From Nitrospirillum amazonense (lineage in GTDB: Bacteria; Pseudomonadota; Alphaproteobacteria; Azospirillales; Azospirillaceae), in contig NZ_VITN01000025.1 in assembly GCF_007828045.1 (NCBI RefSeq), positions 26,877 through 90,876 of the forward strand: 64,000 nt of DNA. The letters run 5' to 3'. Position numbers and translations under genes: made by a program. How positions within the stretch are numbered: position 1 is the first letter of the stretch; every line of letters starts with the position of its first letter. The notes under the pieces are model-generated. The model worked only from the letters and a program-made list of their open reading frames with translations, ran no database searches and was not told the origin of the DNA. Below are positions 55,301-63,908 of the stretch, in pieces.

Positions 55301-56230
55301 ATGAAGCTGACCCGCCGCGTTAAGGAAATCCTTTCCTGGTACGAGAGCGACAATCCCGGCACCAAGGCCAACCTGGCCCGCATCCTGATGGAAGGCCGCC
55401 TGGGCGGCACCGGCAAGATGGTCATCCTGCCCGTCGACCAGGGCTTTGAGCACGGCCCCGCGCGCAGCTTCGCGCCCAACCCGCCGGCTTACGACCCGCA
55501 CTATCATTTCCAGCTGGCCATCGATGCCGGCCTGAACGCCTACGCCGCCCCCCTGGGCATGCTGGAGCAGGGCGCCGCCACCTTCGCCGGCGCCATCCCC
55601 ACCATCCTGAAGATGAACAGCTCCAACAGCCTGTCGCGCGGCGGCGACGCGCCGGACCAGGCGGTGACCGCCACCGTGGCCGACGCCCTGCGCCTGGGCT
55701 GCTCCGCCATCGGCTTCACCATCTACCCCGGCTCCGATGCCATGTTCGATCAGTTCGAGGAGTTCCGCGAACTGTCCGCCGAGGCCAAGGCCTGCGGCCT
55801 GGCCACCGTGCTGTGGTCCTACCCGCGTGGCGGCGACCTGGACAAGGACGCCGAGTTGGCAATCGACATCAGCACCTATGCCGCCCACATGGCGGCGTTG
55901 CTGGGCGCCCACATCATCAAGGTGAAGCTGGCCACCGACCATCTGGGCAACAAGGAGTCCAAGAAGGTCTACGAGGCCAAGGGCATCGCCCGGTCCACCC
56001 AGGCCGAGCGCGTCGCCGACGTCATGCGCTCCGCCTTCAACGGCAAGCGCCTGGTGGTCTTCTCCGGCGGTGCCGCCAAGGGTGAGGACGCGGTGTTCGA
56101 CGACGCCCGCGCCATCCGTGACGGCGGCGGCAACGGTTCCATCATCGGCCGCAACAGCTTCCAGCGCAGCCGCGAGGACGCGCTGGCCCTGCTGGACCGG
56201 ATCGTTCGCATCTACCAGGGCAAGGAATAA
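55301..56230 (+). CDS. fba: Class I fructose-bisphosphate aldolase (DhnA/FbaB type)
   Basis: A 309-residue Schiff-base aldolase of the archaeal/DhnA type. It shows [40 protein letters not shown], a [20 protein letters not shown] segment, and the Schiff-base Lys in [13 protein letters not shown], then [20 protein letters not shown] and [17 protein letters not shown]. It cleaves fructose-1,6-bisphosphate. The ATG at 55301 is fixed by homology. thiE begins 4 bp after its stop. Confidence 0.93.
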   Translation: MKLTRRVKEILSWYESDNPGTKANLARILMEGRLGGTGKMVILPVDQGFEHGPARSFAPNPPAYDPHYHFQLAIDAGLNAYAAPLGMLEQGAATFAGAIPTILKMNSSNSLSRGGDAPDQAVTATVADALRLGCSAIGFTIYPGSDAMFDQFEEFRELSAEAKACGLATVLWSYPRGGDLDKDAELAIDISTYAAHMAALLGAHIIKVKLATDHLGNKESKKVYEAKGIARSTQAERVADVMRSAFNGKRLVVFSGGAAKGEDAVFDDARAIRDGGGNGSIIGRNSFQRSREDALALLDRIVRIYQGKE

Positions 56231-56234
56231 GTTT

Positions 56235-56864
56235 TTGAAGGCTGACTGCCGTCTGTACCTGGTGACGCCGCCGGCCCTGGAGCCGGCGGCGTTCGCCGTT
56301 GAACTGGCCGCAGCCCTGGACGCAGGCGATGTCGCCTGCGTCCAACTGCGCCTGAAGGATGTGGACGACGATACCGTGCGTCGCGCCATCGACGTGCTGC
56401 GCCCGGTGGCGCAAAGCCGCGAGGTGGCCTTCATCCTGAACGACCATCCCCGCCTGGCCCGCGAGACGGGCTGCGACGGCGTGCACGTCGGCCAGACCGA
56501 CACGCCCTATCGCGAGGCGCGCAAGATCATGGGTGCCGATGCCATCGTCGGTGTCACCTGCCATGACAGCCGACACCTGGCGATGGTGGCGGGCGAGGAC
56601 GGGGCGGACTACGTCGCCTTCGGCGCCTTCTTCCCCACCGGCACCAAGGAGACGGAGCATCGGGCCACGCCCGACCTGCTGACCTGGTGGCAGGAGATGA
56701 TGGAAATCCCCTGCGTCGCCATCGGCGGCATCACGCCGGAAAATTGTGGCGACATAGTGCGCGCCGGCGCCGACTTCCTGGCCGTGGTCTCGTCCGTCTG
56801 GCATCACCCGGAAGGGCCAGGCGCGGCGGTAAAGGCCTTCAACAAGGCCATTGCGGACGCGTGA
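56235..56864 (+). CDS. thiE: Thiamine-phosphate synthase
   Basis: A 209-residue TIM-barrel enzyme joining HMP-pyrophosphate and thiazole phosphate. It shows [83 protein letters not shown] and [20 protein letters not shown]. The most likely start is TTG at 56235, with AAGGA 8 bases upstream and coupled to the aldolase. Position 2 in the usual QLR-K motif and the GAFFPT phosphate loop are typical. Its partner thiD lies elsewhere in the window. Confidence 0.93.
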   Translation: MKADCRLYLVTPPALEPAAFAVELAAALDAGDVACVQLRLKDVDDDTVRRAIDVLRPVAQSREVAFILNDHPRLARETGCDGVHVGQTDTPYREARKIMGADAIVGVTCHDSRHLAMVAGEDGADYVAFGAFFPTGTKETEHRATPDLLTWWQEMMEIPCVAIGGITPENCGDIVRAGADFLAVVSSVWHHPEGPGAAVKAFNKAIADA

Positions 56865-56894
56865 GAGCTGGGGGCGTGATGAATACTCGGCGCC

Positions 56895-57284
56895 TCATAG
56901 CGCCGGGATCACGTCCGTCTTGGAAAAGTCGTCGCCGACGAAGAGGAGAGGCAAATTGCGCTCCCACGCCAAGGCATAGGCGTAACAGTCGCCCATGTTC
57001 AGCCCCGCCGGGTGCACGCCTTTCCCCCAGCGATCATAGGCATCGGCAACACGGCGCGCTTCGTTCGCGCTGATCGGAACCACAGTCATCGCCTGGCGGC
57101 TGGCCAAAAGTTCCAAAAGATCCCCAAGCCCTTTACGCCGCGCAACGATCAACGCTTCCGCCAGGGTTCCAGCGCTGATGAACATTTGATCCGCCCGCTC
57201 CAGGCACGCTTCGCATTCATCAGCCCGAGGACCATCCCCGACGATTTCGATCAACGCTGAACTATCCACCACGATGGATATCAT
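56895..57284 (-). CDS. vapC: VapC-type PIN-domain ribonuclease toxin
   Basis: A 129-residue PIN protein: MISIVVDSSALIEIVGD (first Asp), SAGTLAEALIV (Glu), LNMGDCYAYALAWERNLPLL (third Asp) and FVGDDFSKTD (fourth Asp). All four acidic residues of the active site are present, so the toxin is probably functional. VapC toxins cleave tRNA or rRNA. The start overlaps the antitoxin stop by 4 bp. Confidence 0.93.
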   Translation of the reverse strand: MISIVVDSSALIEIVGDGPRADECEACLERADQMFISAGTLAEALIVARRKGLGDLLELLASRQAMTVVPISANEARRVADAYDRWGKGVHPAGLNMGDCYAYALAWERNLPLLFVGDDFSKTDVIPAL

Positions 57285-57589
57285 CCGGGCAGGCCATCCT
57301 TATCATAGAGAAAATCCTGACTCCGGGCGGCGTCAAATGCCTCTCCGGTTGAACGGCGCCGGGCCTCCTTCAATATCTCGCGCAAGAAAGCGTTGCGCCG
57401 CTCCTTTTCCACCTGCCACTCCGCTTCCGACAATTGAGCGGCGGTATCAGCTTCTACCCGCGCGACATAGTCGGTAATCGCATCCGCAGCTAGAGCCGAC
57501 TGCCCTCGCCGTGTCACGGTCGCAAGACGGCTCAAGCTCGCCGTGACATCGGAAGGAAGCTCGACCACCAGTGTCGCATTACGCGCCAT
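57281..57589 (-). CDS. vapB: VapB-type antitoxin (ribbon-helix-helix)
   Basis: A 102-residue protein. The N-terminal RHH domain (NATLVVELPSDVTASLSRLA, QSALAADAITDYVARVE) binds operator DNA. The C-terminal acidic/basic tail (EAEWQVEKERRNAFLREILK, EARRRST) should wrap the toxin. AGGAGG lies 7 bases before the ATG at 57589. It is first in the operon with vapC, the usual order. The RHH family rather than AbrB is an assignment from pattern. Confidence 0.88.
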   Translation of the reverse strand: MARNATLVVELPSDVTASLSRLATVTRRGQSALAADAITDYVARVEADTAAQLSEAEWQVEKERRNAFLREILKEARRRSTGEAFDAARSQDFLYDKDGLPG

Positions 57590-57664
57590 ATCTGCCTCCT
57601 GTCGCCATCGTTGCCCATGGAGCAACTCCACTATACGGCACAGCGGCCCCCAAGTCGAATCACC

Positions 57665-58720
57665 TCACGGCAGGGCCACCGGCGCCCACAGCACGTCGTC
57701 GATGGCGGCGGCGTTGGTGGCCAGCATGACCAGGCGGTCGAAGCCCAGCGCGATACCGGCGCAGTCGGGCAGGCCGAATTCCAGGGCCGCCAGGAAATCG
57801 GCGTCGATGGGATAACGCTCGCCATACAGCGCCTGTTTCAAATCCATATCGGATTCGAAACGAGCCTTTTGCACGGCTGCGTCCGTCAACTCGCCGAAGG
57901 CGTTGGCCAGCTCCACGCCGCAGGCGTACAGCTCAAACCGCTCCGCCACGCGGCCATCCTCAGGCTTGGGCCGCGACAGGGCGGCCATGGAGACGGGGTA
58001 GTCCGTCAGGAAGGTCGGGCGCCCCATGCCCAGGTGCGGCTCGATCCGATCCAGGCTGATGCGGAAGAACAGGTCCTCCCAGCTGTCGCCGGCATGGGCA
58101 TGGATGCCCACGGCCGCGGCCGCCTGGGCCAGCAGGGTCACGTCGGGCCGGGCGGGATCGGGCGCCGTCGCCAGCAGGTCGATGCCGACATGGCGCTGAA
58201 ACGCCTCCTGCACCGTCAGCACCTCCCACTCCGCCAGCGGATCGCAGGTGAGCTCGCCCCGGCGCAGGATGTCGACGCCGGCGGCGGCGCACAGCGCCCG
58301 GGTCAGGCCGATGCAGTCGTTCATCAGGTCGCGATACCCGACACCCGCCCGGTACCACTCCAGCATGGTGAATTCCGGGCTGTGGGTGGGGGAGCGCTCG
58401 CCATTCCTGTAGACATGCGCCAGCTGGAAGATGCGCGGCAGGCCCGCCACCAGCAGCTTCTTCATGGTGAATTCGGGGCTGGTGTGCAGGCGCAGGGTCA
58501 GCCGGTCGTCCGGGTGGCTGCCCACCAGTTCGGTGGCGAAGGCCATCAGGTGCGGCTCCAGCCCCGGGGACACCTGCAGGGCCGGCGTCTCCACCTCATC
58601 AAAGCCGCCATCCTCGAACCAGCGGCGCAGGGCCCGGGTCATGGCGCCGCGCGCCTTCAGGTTAGCGGTGCGCCGGGCCATACGGTCGGGGTGCCACCAG
58701 GGCTGGGTCGGGGTCTTCAT
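57665..58720 (-). CDS. epmA: EF-P-lysine lysyltransferase EpmA (GenX/PoxA)
   Basis: A 351-residue truncated class II lysyl-tRNA synthetase lacking the anticodon domain. It shows FDEVETPALQVSPGLEPHLM, RLHTSPEFTMKKLLVAGLPR, IFQLAHVYRNGERSPTHSPE, FTMLEWYRAG, YACGVELANAFGELTD and the motif 3 region CAGIALGFDRLVML. It attaches beta-lysine to elongation factor P. It is slightly longer than the usual about 325 residues. The partner aminomutase gene epmB and efp are not in the window. Confidence 0.95.
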   Translation of the reverse strand: MKTPTQPWWHPDRMARRTANLKARGAMTRALRRWFEDGGFDEVETPALQVSPGLEPHLMAFATELVGSHPDDRLTLRLHTSPEFTMKKLLVAGLPRIFQLAHVYRNGERSPTHSPEFTMLEWYRAGVGYRDLMNDCIGLTRALCAAAGVDILRRGELTCDPLAEWEVLTVQEAFQRHVGIDLLATAPDPARPDVTLLAQAAAAVGIHAHAGDSWEDLFFRISLDRIEPHLGMGRPTFLTDYPVSMAALSRPKPEDGRVAERFELYACGVELANAFGELTDAAVQKARFESDMDLKQALYGERYPIDADFLAALEFGLPDCAGIALGFDRLVMLATNAAAIDDVLWAPVALP

Positions 58721-58791
58721 GGCTGGTGGTCCCTCCACGACAAGCGATATGCTGGGCGGCATACCGTTCCAACCTGCCGCTGTCGAGTCCC

Positions 58792-59823
58792 GTGGCCAAA
58801 TCCACCCCCGTCAAAAAATCCAGGACCCCGCCCCCGGTGAAGCCCACGCCCCAGCCGGAACCGAAGGCGACGGGCACGGCACCCAACGTCACCCTGCGCT
58901 GGGACGGCGCCCGCATCAGCGAATGGAACGCCCTGTTGCGGCGGGTGCCGCGCAGCAGCCTGACGCAATGCTTCGGCTACGCTACCGCCATGATGACGGT
59001 GGAGGGATGGAAGCCGCGCCTGGGCATCTTCGAGCGGGACGGCCAGCCCATCGGCCTGGTGCTGGTGCTGGAGAAGCGCCTGGCCCGGGCTGTGCGCGTC
59101 GCCAAGATCCACCGGGGTCCCCTGCTGGTGCCGGAGGCACAGGATTGGGGCATCGTGGGCGTAGCCTACCGCCTGTTGCGCCAGGCCTATCCCACCGGCC
59201 TGCTGCACTGGCCCAGCGTCATCGCCGAGCTGCCGGCCGGCCCCTTGGCCACGACGGCCCTGAAATGGGCCGGCTGGCGCCACCAGCCCGGCCCCGGCTA
59301 CCGCACCGTCTGGCTGGACCTGACGCCGGATGAAGCGACCTTGCGCGCGCGGCTGGACCCCAAGTGGCGCAACAAGCTGCGCCAGGGCGAGAAGATGGGC
59401 CTGGTGGTGGAGGTGGACCGCGACGGCGCCACCCTGCCCTGGCTGCTGGAAAAGCATGAGGCGGACCGCAAGGAGCGCAAGTACCGCGCCGCCGGGACCA
59501 AGCTGCTGACCCGCCTGCGCACCACCATGCACAAGGACGGCGACGTGCTGGTCCTGCGCGCCCTGTTGGACGGCGAGCCGGTGGCCGGCGTGCTGATCTT
59601 CGGCCACGGCGCGGCCGCGACCTACCAGGTGGGATGGAGCGGCCCTGAGGGCCGCCGCAGCCGCGCCCACCACCTGCTGCTGTGGCGGGCCTGCCTGGAA
59701 TTGAAGACCCAAGGCCGCGTCGCCTTCGACCTGGGCGGCCTGACACCGGATGTGGAGGGCATCAACACCTTCAAGCGCGGCCTGGGCGGGGAAGAGGTGG
59801 AACTGGCCGGCGTGTGGAACTAG
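58792..59823 (+). CDS. FemAB-like/GNAT-fold aminoacyltransferase family protein
   Basis: A 343-residue protein resembling the FemAB (lipid II glycyltransferase-like) family with two GNAT subdomains. It shows TLRWDGARISEWNALLRRVP, SSLTQCFGYATAMMTVEGWK, IVGVAYRLLRQAYPTGLLHW, a helical arm with LRARLDPKWRNKLRQGEKMG, and the second GNAT core LVLRALLDGEPVAGVLIFGH to YQVGWSGPEGRRSRAHHLLL. Bacterial homologues add amino acids to peptidoglycan or lipids, or act on exopolysaccharide. The exact start is unsure: GTG at 58792 or 58726. It is divergent from epmA. Confidence 0.85.
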   Translation: MAKSTPVKKSRTPPPVKPTPQPEPKATGTAPNVTLRWDGARISEWNALLRRVPRSSLTQCFGYATAMMTVEGWKPRLGIFERDGQPIGLVLVLEKRLARAVRVAKIHRGPLLVPEAQDWGIVGVAYRLLRQAYPTGLLHWPSVIAELPAGPLATTALKWAGWRHQPGPGYRTVWLDLTPDEATLRARLDPKWRNKLRQGEKMGLVVEVDRDGATLPWLLEKHEADRKERKYRAAGTKLLTRLRTTMHKDGDVLVLRALLDGEPVAGVLIFGHGAAATYQVGWSGPEGRRSRAHHLLLWRACLELKTQGRVAFDLGGLTPDVEGINTFKRGLGGEEVELAGVWN

Positions 59824-59834
59824 CTGTTCGCTGC

Positions 59835-59930
59835 CCCTCAATCGCCGGGCGCGGCCATCCGGCCGCTGGGCTTCCTCTTTTGCGGTCCGCTGACGCTCCC
59901 CACAAAACTCCGGCGACCGCGGTCGCGGTC
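59835..59930 (-). repeat. Dispersed three-hairpin intergenic element, copy F
   Basis: Reverse-strand member. The first hairpin is GACCGC-GACC-GCGGTC. The centre pairs AGTTTTG-like and CAAAAG-like arms. The third hairpin is GCGGCC-GGAT-GGCCGC, ending GCCCGGCGATTGAGGG. As in copies A and D an extra perfect hairpin (CAGCGGCGTG/CACGCCGCTG, 59933-59959) lies between it and the stop codon of the gene at 59966. It is in sense with that gene. Confidence 0.85.
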
Positions 59931-59965
59931 TACAGCGGCGTGAGATCCCCACGCCGCTGCCCCTC

Positions 59966-61015
59966 TCACCGCTGGTCCAGCTTCAGCTCGATGCGGCGGT
60001 TGCGGGCGCGGACGTCTGGGGTGTCGCCCGGTTCCAGCGGTTGGAACTCGCCGAAGCCGGTGGAGGCCAGGCGCTCTGGCGCCACACCCTGCTGGATCAG
60101 GAACTTCACCACCGCCGTGGCGCGGGCCGACGACAGTTCCCAGTTGCTGGCGAAGGCGGGGGTGTGGATGGGCACGGCATCGGTATGGCCGTCCACGCGC
60201 AGGATCCAGTTCAGGTCCTTGGGGAACTTCTTCGAGATGTCCAGCAAGGTCTTGGCCAGGCTGGCCAGCTGCTTGCGGCCGCGGTCGCCCAGCTCAGCAC
60301 TGCCGCTGTCGAACAGCACCTCGGACTGGAAGACGAAGCGGTCGCCGACGATGCGGATGTCAGGCCGGTCGCCCAGCACCTCGCGCAGCTTGCCGAAGAA
60401 TTCAGAGCGGTAGCGGGCCAGTTCCGCCACCTTGCCGGCCAGGGCGGCGTTCAGGCGCTTGCCGAGGTCAACGATCTGGACCTGTTGTTCCTTGTCCTTC
60501 TGCTCAGACGCCGCCAGCGCCGCGTTCAGCTGGGCAAGCTGCTGGCGAAGCGCCGCCAATTGCTGGTTCAGCAGATCGACTTGCGCCTTGGCCTGGGCGC
60601 TGACGTTCTTCTCATTGTCCAGTTCCGCCTGCTTGGCGCCGGCGGCATCGGTCAGGGCCTGCACTTGCGCCGCCAGGTCGTCCTTGGCCTTGCCGGCCGC
60701 GTCCAGGTCCGCCTGCAACTGGGTGTTCTTGGCCAGCGAGGCCTGCAACTGCTCCGTCAGGGTCGCCATGTCGGCGGCCAGCTTGGCCTTATCCGCCTGT
60801 TCCATGGCCAGCTGGTCGGCCAGCAGCGCGATACGGCTGTTCAGCTGAGCCAGCGCCTCATCCTTGCCGTGCAGCAGGGACGTGAGCGCGAACTGCGACA
60901 GCACGAACACCATCAGCAGGAAGACGATGACCATGACCAGGGAGGACAGCGCGTCCACCCAGCCGGGCCAGATGTCGAGATGGCGGCGCGAGGCCCGCCG
61001 GCCGATGCCCGCCAT
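59966..61015 (-). CDS. MotB/OmpA-like peptidoglycan-binding motor subunit
   Basis: A 349-residue protein. One N-terminal membrane helix (SLVMVIVFLLMVFVLSQFAL) is preceded by WPGWVDALSS, whose Asp21 is in the place of the MotB proton-carrier. A long coiled coil (residues about 55-200, heptads such as NQQLAALRQQLAQLNAALAA) leads to a C-terminal OmpA domain: VLFDSGSAELGDRGRKQLAS, ILRVDGHTDAVPIHT and SSARATAVVKFLIQQG. It lies 3 bp after the MotA-like gene. Not flagellar by context; it is the second half of an envelope proton motor of unknown output, similar in layout to ZorB. Confidence 0.9.
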   Translation of the reverse strand: MAGIGRRASRRHLDIWPGWVDALSSLVMVIVFLLMVFVLSQFALTSLLHGKDEALAQLNSRIALLADQLAMEQADKAKLAADMATLTEQLQASLAKNTQLQADLDAAGKAKDDLAAQVQALTDAAGAKQAELDNEKNVSAQAKAQVDLLNQQLAALRQQLAQLNAALAASEQKDKEQQVQIVDLGKRLNAALAGKVAELARYRSEFFGKLREVLGDRPDIRIVGDRFVFQSEVLFDSGSAELGDRGRKQLASLAKTLLDISKKFPKDLNWILRVDGHTDAVPIHTPAFASNWELSSARATAVVKFLIQQGVAPERLASTGFGEFQPLEPGDTPDVRARNRRIELKLDQR

Positions 61016-61018
61016 GGC

Positions 61019-62191
61019 TTAGCGCTCCGCCCCTTCGCCCAGCGCCGCGATGGTGCGGGTCAGGATCTTGATCTCGGTGCGGATTTCCTGGGTGGACTGG
61101 ACGCGGCCGGTGGCCACCTCCTCCACCAGGCGGGCGAGGTAGAGGTCCAGGTTGCGCAGGTGGGCGCGGCTGGCATCGTCCAGGCCGCCCCCGCCCAAGG
61201 ACCCCGCCTGTCCCAGCTGGTCGGCCAGGCGTTGCAGCACGGGCCGCATCTCCATCTGGCCTTCCGCCAGGCGCACCATCAGCTGCTGCTCCGCCTTCAT
61301 CTGGTCCGACAGGGTGGCCAGCCGTTCAGCCAGCGCCACCAGGTGGTTGCTGGCGTTGCGGCGGTTATCCTCCCCCTGCGCCATCGTGTACTGCAGCTTC
61401 TCGATGTTCTCGGCGGTGGTCTCCAGCAGGGCCTGGATATAAGCCGGCACGGGCTGGTCGCCCACCTCCACCAGGCCGCCGCCACCGATGCGGGTGGAGC
61501 CGGCCAGCCAATCCTCCAGATCCATGTAGAAGCGGTTCTGCGCCTGGCCGGCCTGCAGCTCCAGGAAGCCAAGCACCAGTGACCCGGCCAGGCCGAACAG
61601 GCTGGCGCTGAAGGCCGTACCCATGCCGGCCAGAGGGGCCGCCAAGCCCTGCTGCAATTCGGAGAAGATGGCGACCGCGTCGCCGTTGCCCATCTTGAGG
61701 CCGGAGATGACGCCGCCGATGGTGGAGACGGTCTGCAACAGGCCCCAGAAGGTGCCCAACAGGCCCAGGAAGATCATGAGCCCGATCAGGTAGCGGCTGA
61801 TCTCCCGGCTTTCGTCCAGGCGGGCGCTGACGCCATCCAGCAGGGATCGGGTGGCGATGGCCGACAAGGTTAGGCGGCTGCCGTTCATGCCCGCAGTGCC
61901 GCCCCGGCCGCGATCACCCAGCATATGGGCCATGGGGGCCAGCAACCGCGGCTGAGTGGAGGTGGCGCCGCCGCTACGGAAGGTCTCAAGCCATTCCACC
62001 TCCGGCCGCAGCATGAGGGCCTGGCGGAAAATGTAAAGGATGCCGATGGCCAGCGCGCCCAGGATCAGGCCGTTCAAGGCCGGGTTGGCCATGAAGAACC
62101 GTTCCACCTGTGGGTAGAGCACCCCCATCACCGCGGCTATGGCCGCCAGGAACACACACATGCGGAAGAGATAGGGGGTGGGGCGCGACAC
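61019..62191 (-). CDS. MotA/TolQ/ExbB-like proton-channel protein
   Basis: A 390-residue membrane protein. Membrane segments: YLFRMCVFLAAIAAVMGVLY, LNGLILGALAIGILYIFRQA, YLIGLMIFLGLLGTFWGLLQ, and AGMGTAFSASLFGLAGSLVL. The third and fourth carry the MotA/ExbB channel residues (GTFWGLLQT; GMGTAFSASLFG). The C-terminal about 170 residues are a cytoplasmic helical tail. The start is GTG at 62191 with AAAGGA upstream; a longer frame from 62263 begins with TTG. It is adjacent to the MotB-like gene and downstream of an OmpA-like protein. Confidence 0.92.
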   Translation of the reverse strand: MSRPTPYLFRMCVFLAAIAAVMGVLYPQVERFFMANPALNGLILGALAIGILYIFRQALMLRPEVEWLETFRSGGATSTQPRLLAPMAHMLGDRGRGGTAGMNGSRLTLSAIATRSLLDGVSARLDESREISRYLIGLMIFLGLLGTFWGLLQTVSTIGGVISGLKMGNGDAVAIFSELQQGLAAPLAGMGTAFSASLFGLAGSLVLGFLELQAGQAQNRFYMDLEDWLAGSTRIGGGGLVEVGDQPVPAYIQALLETTAENIEKLQYTMAQGEDNRRNASNHLVALAERLATLSDQMKAEQQLMVRLAEGQMEMRPVLQRLADQLGQAGSLGGGGLDDASRAHLRNLDLYLARLVEEVATGRVQSTQEIRTEIKILTRTIAALGEGAER

Positions 62192-62259
62192 GTTTTTTCC
62201 TTTATCGCTATCGCGGCTTACCCGGGCGGCTGCCACCGTCCCGGACCGCTTGGGACTGC

Positions 62260-63123
62260 TCAATGGATGAAGGTCAGCTCCACCCGGTCGAAGGCCTCCG
62301 CCGGCAGGTCCGAGCCTTTAGCGGCCCCGCGCACGGCGTTCTTGTCGTCCTCATTGCCGTTGACGGACCCCATGGCGTAGATCACCAGGCGTTCCTTGGC
62401 CACGCCCAAGGCCATCAGGCGGTCCCGCACGGCCATGGCGCGGAACAGGGACAGGCGCCGGGCGGCGGCCTCCCTGTCCAGCGCCGGCAGAGGCGCGAAA
62501 CCGCGGATCTCCAGCCGGCGGTTGGGGTCCTGTCCCAGGCGTCCGGCGATGGCCACCAGGGCCGCCTCCTGATTCTTGTCCAGGGTGGAGGAACCGGCGG
62601 TGAAGGGTACCGTCTGGTGGTCGGCCTGGGTGGCGGGCGTGCCCTTCTCCACATGGGTGGTACCACGCGGGCGGATGTCCGTCGTGACGGGCGGGGCTGC
62701 GCCCTCCGGCTCCGCCGCATGGCCGGGGACGGGGGTGGCTTCCGGCTTGGTCAGGGGCTTGGGCATGTCCGGCACGGGCACCACCTTGGGTGTGGGCGCC
62801 GCCGGCGCCCGGCCGACGGTGGGCACACCTAACTCGCCAGAGGCGGGCGGCGTGGTCGCCTTGCCCGACTGGCTTTCCGTGGACTGGCCGGGCACGGCCG
62901 GCGCCGGTGGCGGCTTGGCCGCCTTCTGCTTGGTGGCCTTGGGCTTGGCGACCGGCTTCGGGGCGGCCTGCTGCGTCCCGGCCTGGGGCTCCCCGGACGG
63001 GGCGGCGTCGGTCTGCGGCCCGATGGCTTGCGGCGCGGTCGTTTGGGCGTGGACCGGCATCGCCAGCACTGCAAAGGCTACGGCAACCACGGCGGGTATG
63101 GAATACATCTTGGAACGACGCAT
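62260..63123 (-). CDS. Exported OmpA-family protein with a Pro/Ala-rich linker
   Basis: A 287-residue periplasmic or outer-membrane protein. It has a signal peptide (MYSIPAVVAVAFAVLAMPVH-A), then about 140 residues of low-complexity Pro/Ala/Lys sequence (KATKQKAAKPPPAPAVPG), then a C-terminal OmpA-like domain: VPFTAGSSTLDKNQEAALVA, RLEIRGFAPLP and RLSLFRAMAVRDRLMALGVA. The domain lacks the usual NxxLSxxRA pattern in exact form. Start alternatives are 63123 and 63177; the latter has a Shine-Dalgarno-like AAAAAGG but a long N-region. It precedes the motor pair on the same strand, 68 bp away. Confidence 0.87.
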   Translation of the reverse strand: MRRSKMYSIPAVVAVAFAVLAMPVHAQTTAPQAIGPQTDAAPSGEPQAGTQQAAPKPVAKPKATKQKAAKPPPAPAVPGQSTESQSGKATTPPASGELGVPTVGRAPAAPTPKVVPVPDMPKPLTKPEATPVPGHAAEPEGAAPPVTTDIRPRGTTHVEKGTPATQADHQTVPFTAGSSTLDKNQEAALVAIAGRLGQDPNRRLEIRGFAPLPALDREAAARRLSLFRAMAVRDRLMALGVAKERLVIYAMGSVNGNEDDKNAVRGAAKGSDLPAEAFDRVELTFIH

Positions 63124-63398
63124 GCGGGTGACGACTTTCAGCGGGCTGACTAGACCTTGGAAATGTGGCCGATCCATGTTCAGCGCAACCTTTTTATCAC
63201 CCCTTGGTCCCGCCTGCGCTGTTTCGCAACCCTGCCCATACCCGTTCTTTGCCCCCCAACGGCACTTGCCCAAACGGCGCTTGCCCAAACGGCGCTTGAC
63301 GGACACACTCAGTTTAGAATAATTCTAAATTGTCGATTAACGCTGACGCCTGTCCTGAACGCCAGCCCACGCCAGACCACCGGCCAGGAGCCCACCCC

Positions 63399-63908
63399 AT
63401 GCTGCCCCAGTCGCAGACCGCCGCCGCCACTTCCGCCCACGCCTTCTCCTTCCAGCGTCTGGGGGGCAAGGGCGCCGTTCCGCTGGCCGCCTATGCCGGC
63501 CAGCCGGTGCTGGTGGTCAATACCGCCAGCAACTGCCGCTTCACCAACCAGTATGAGGATCTGCAGGCCTTGCATGCCAAGTACGGCCCCCGGGGCCTGG
63601 TGGTGCTGGGCGTGCCGTCCAATGATTTCGGCAAGCAGGAGCCGGGCTCGGCTTCGGAAATCGGCGCCTTCTGCCAGCGCAACTACGGGGTGGAGTTCAC
63701 CATGGCCGATAAGGAGGTGGTGGTCGGCGCCGAGGCCCACCCCTTCTTCAACTGGCTGGTCGACGTGGCCGGCGAGGACGCCGCCCCCCGCTGGAACTTC
63801 CACAAGTACCTGCTGGGCAAGGACGGCCGCCTGGTGCGCTATTGGTCCTCGGTCTTCCGCCCGTCCAACGAGGCCATCATCCGGGCCTTGGAGGCGCAGC
63901 TGGCTTAA
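63399..63908 (+). CDS. Glutathione peroxidase family protein
   Basis: A 169-residue thiol peroxidase. The catalytic Cys46 is in NTASNCRFTNQYEDLQAL (the usual form is NVASxCGFT), the catalytic Gln80 in PSNDFGKQEPGS, and the Trp in PRWNFHKYLLGKDGR. The second Cys (FCQRNYGVEF) is placed as in the thioredoxin-dependent bacterial class, so it probably uses thioredoxin rather than glutathione. There is no signal peptide. It is divergent from the OmpA-like gene. Confidence 0.93.
   Translation: MLPQSQTAAATSAHAFSFQRLGGKGAVPLAAYAGQPVLVVNTASNCRFTNQYEDLQALHAKYGPRGLVVLGVPSNDFGKQEPGSASEIGAFCQRNYGVEFTMADKEVVVGAEAHPFFNWLVDVAGEDAAPRWNFHKYLLGKDGRLVRYWSSVFRPSNEAIIRALEAQLA

Noticed and set aside
59966..62191. 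Zorya anti-phage system based on the MotA/MotB-like pair
   Set aside because: No ZorC, ZorD or ZorE gene flanks the pair; the neighbours are a FemAB-like gene and a glutathione peroxidase. The pair is better called an envelope motor of unknown role.
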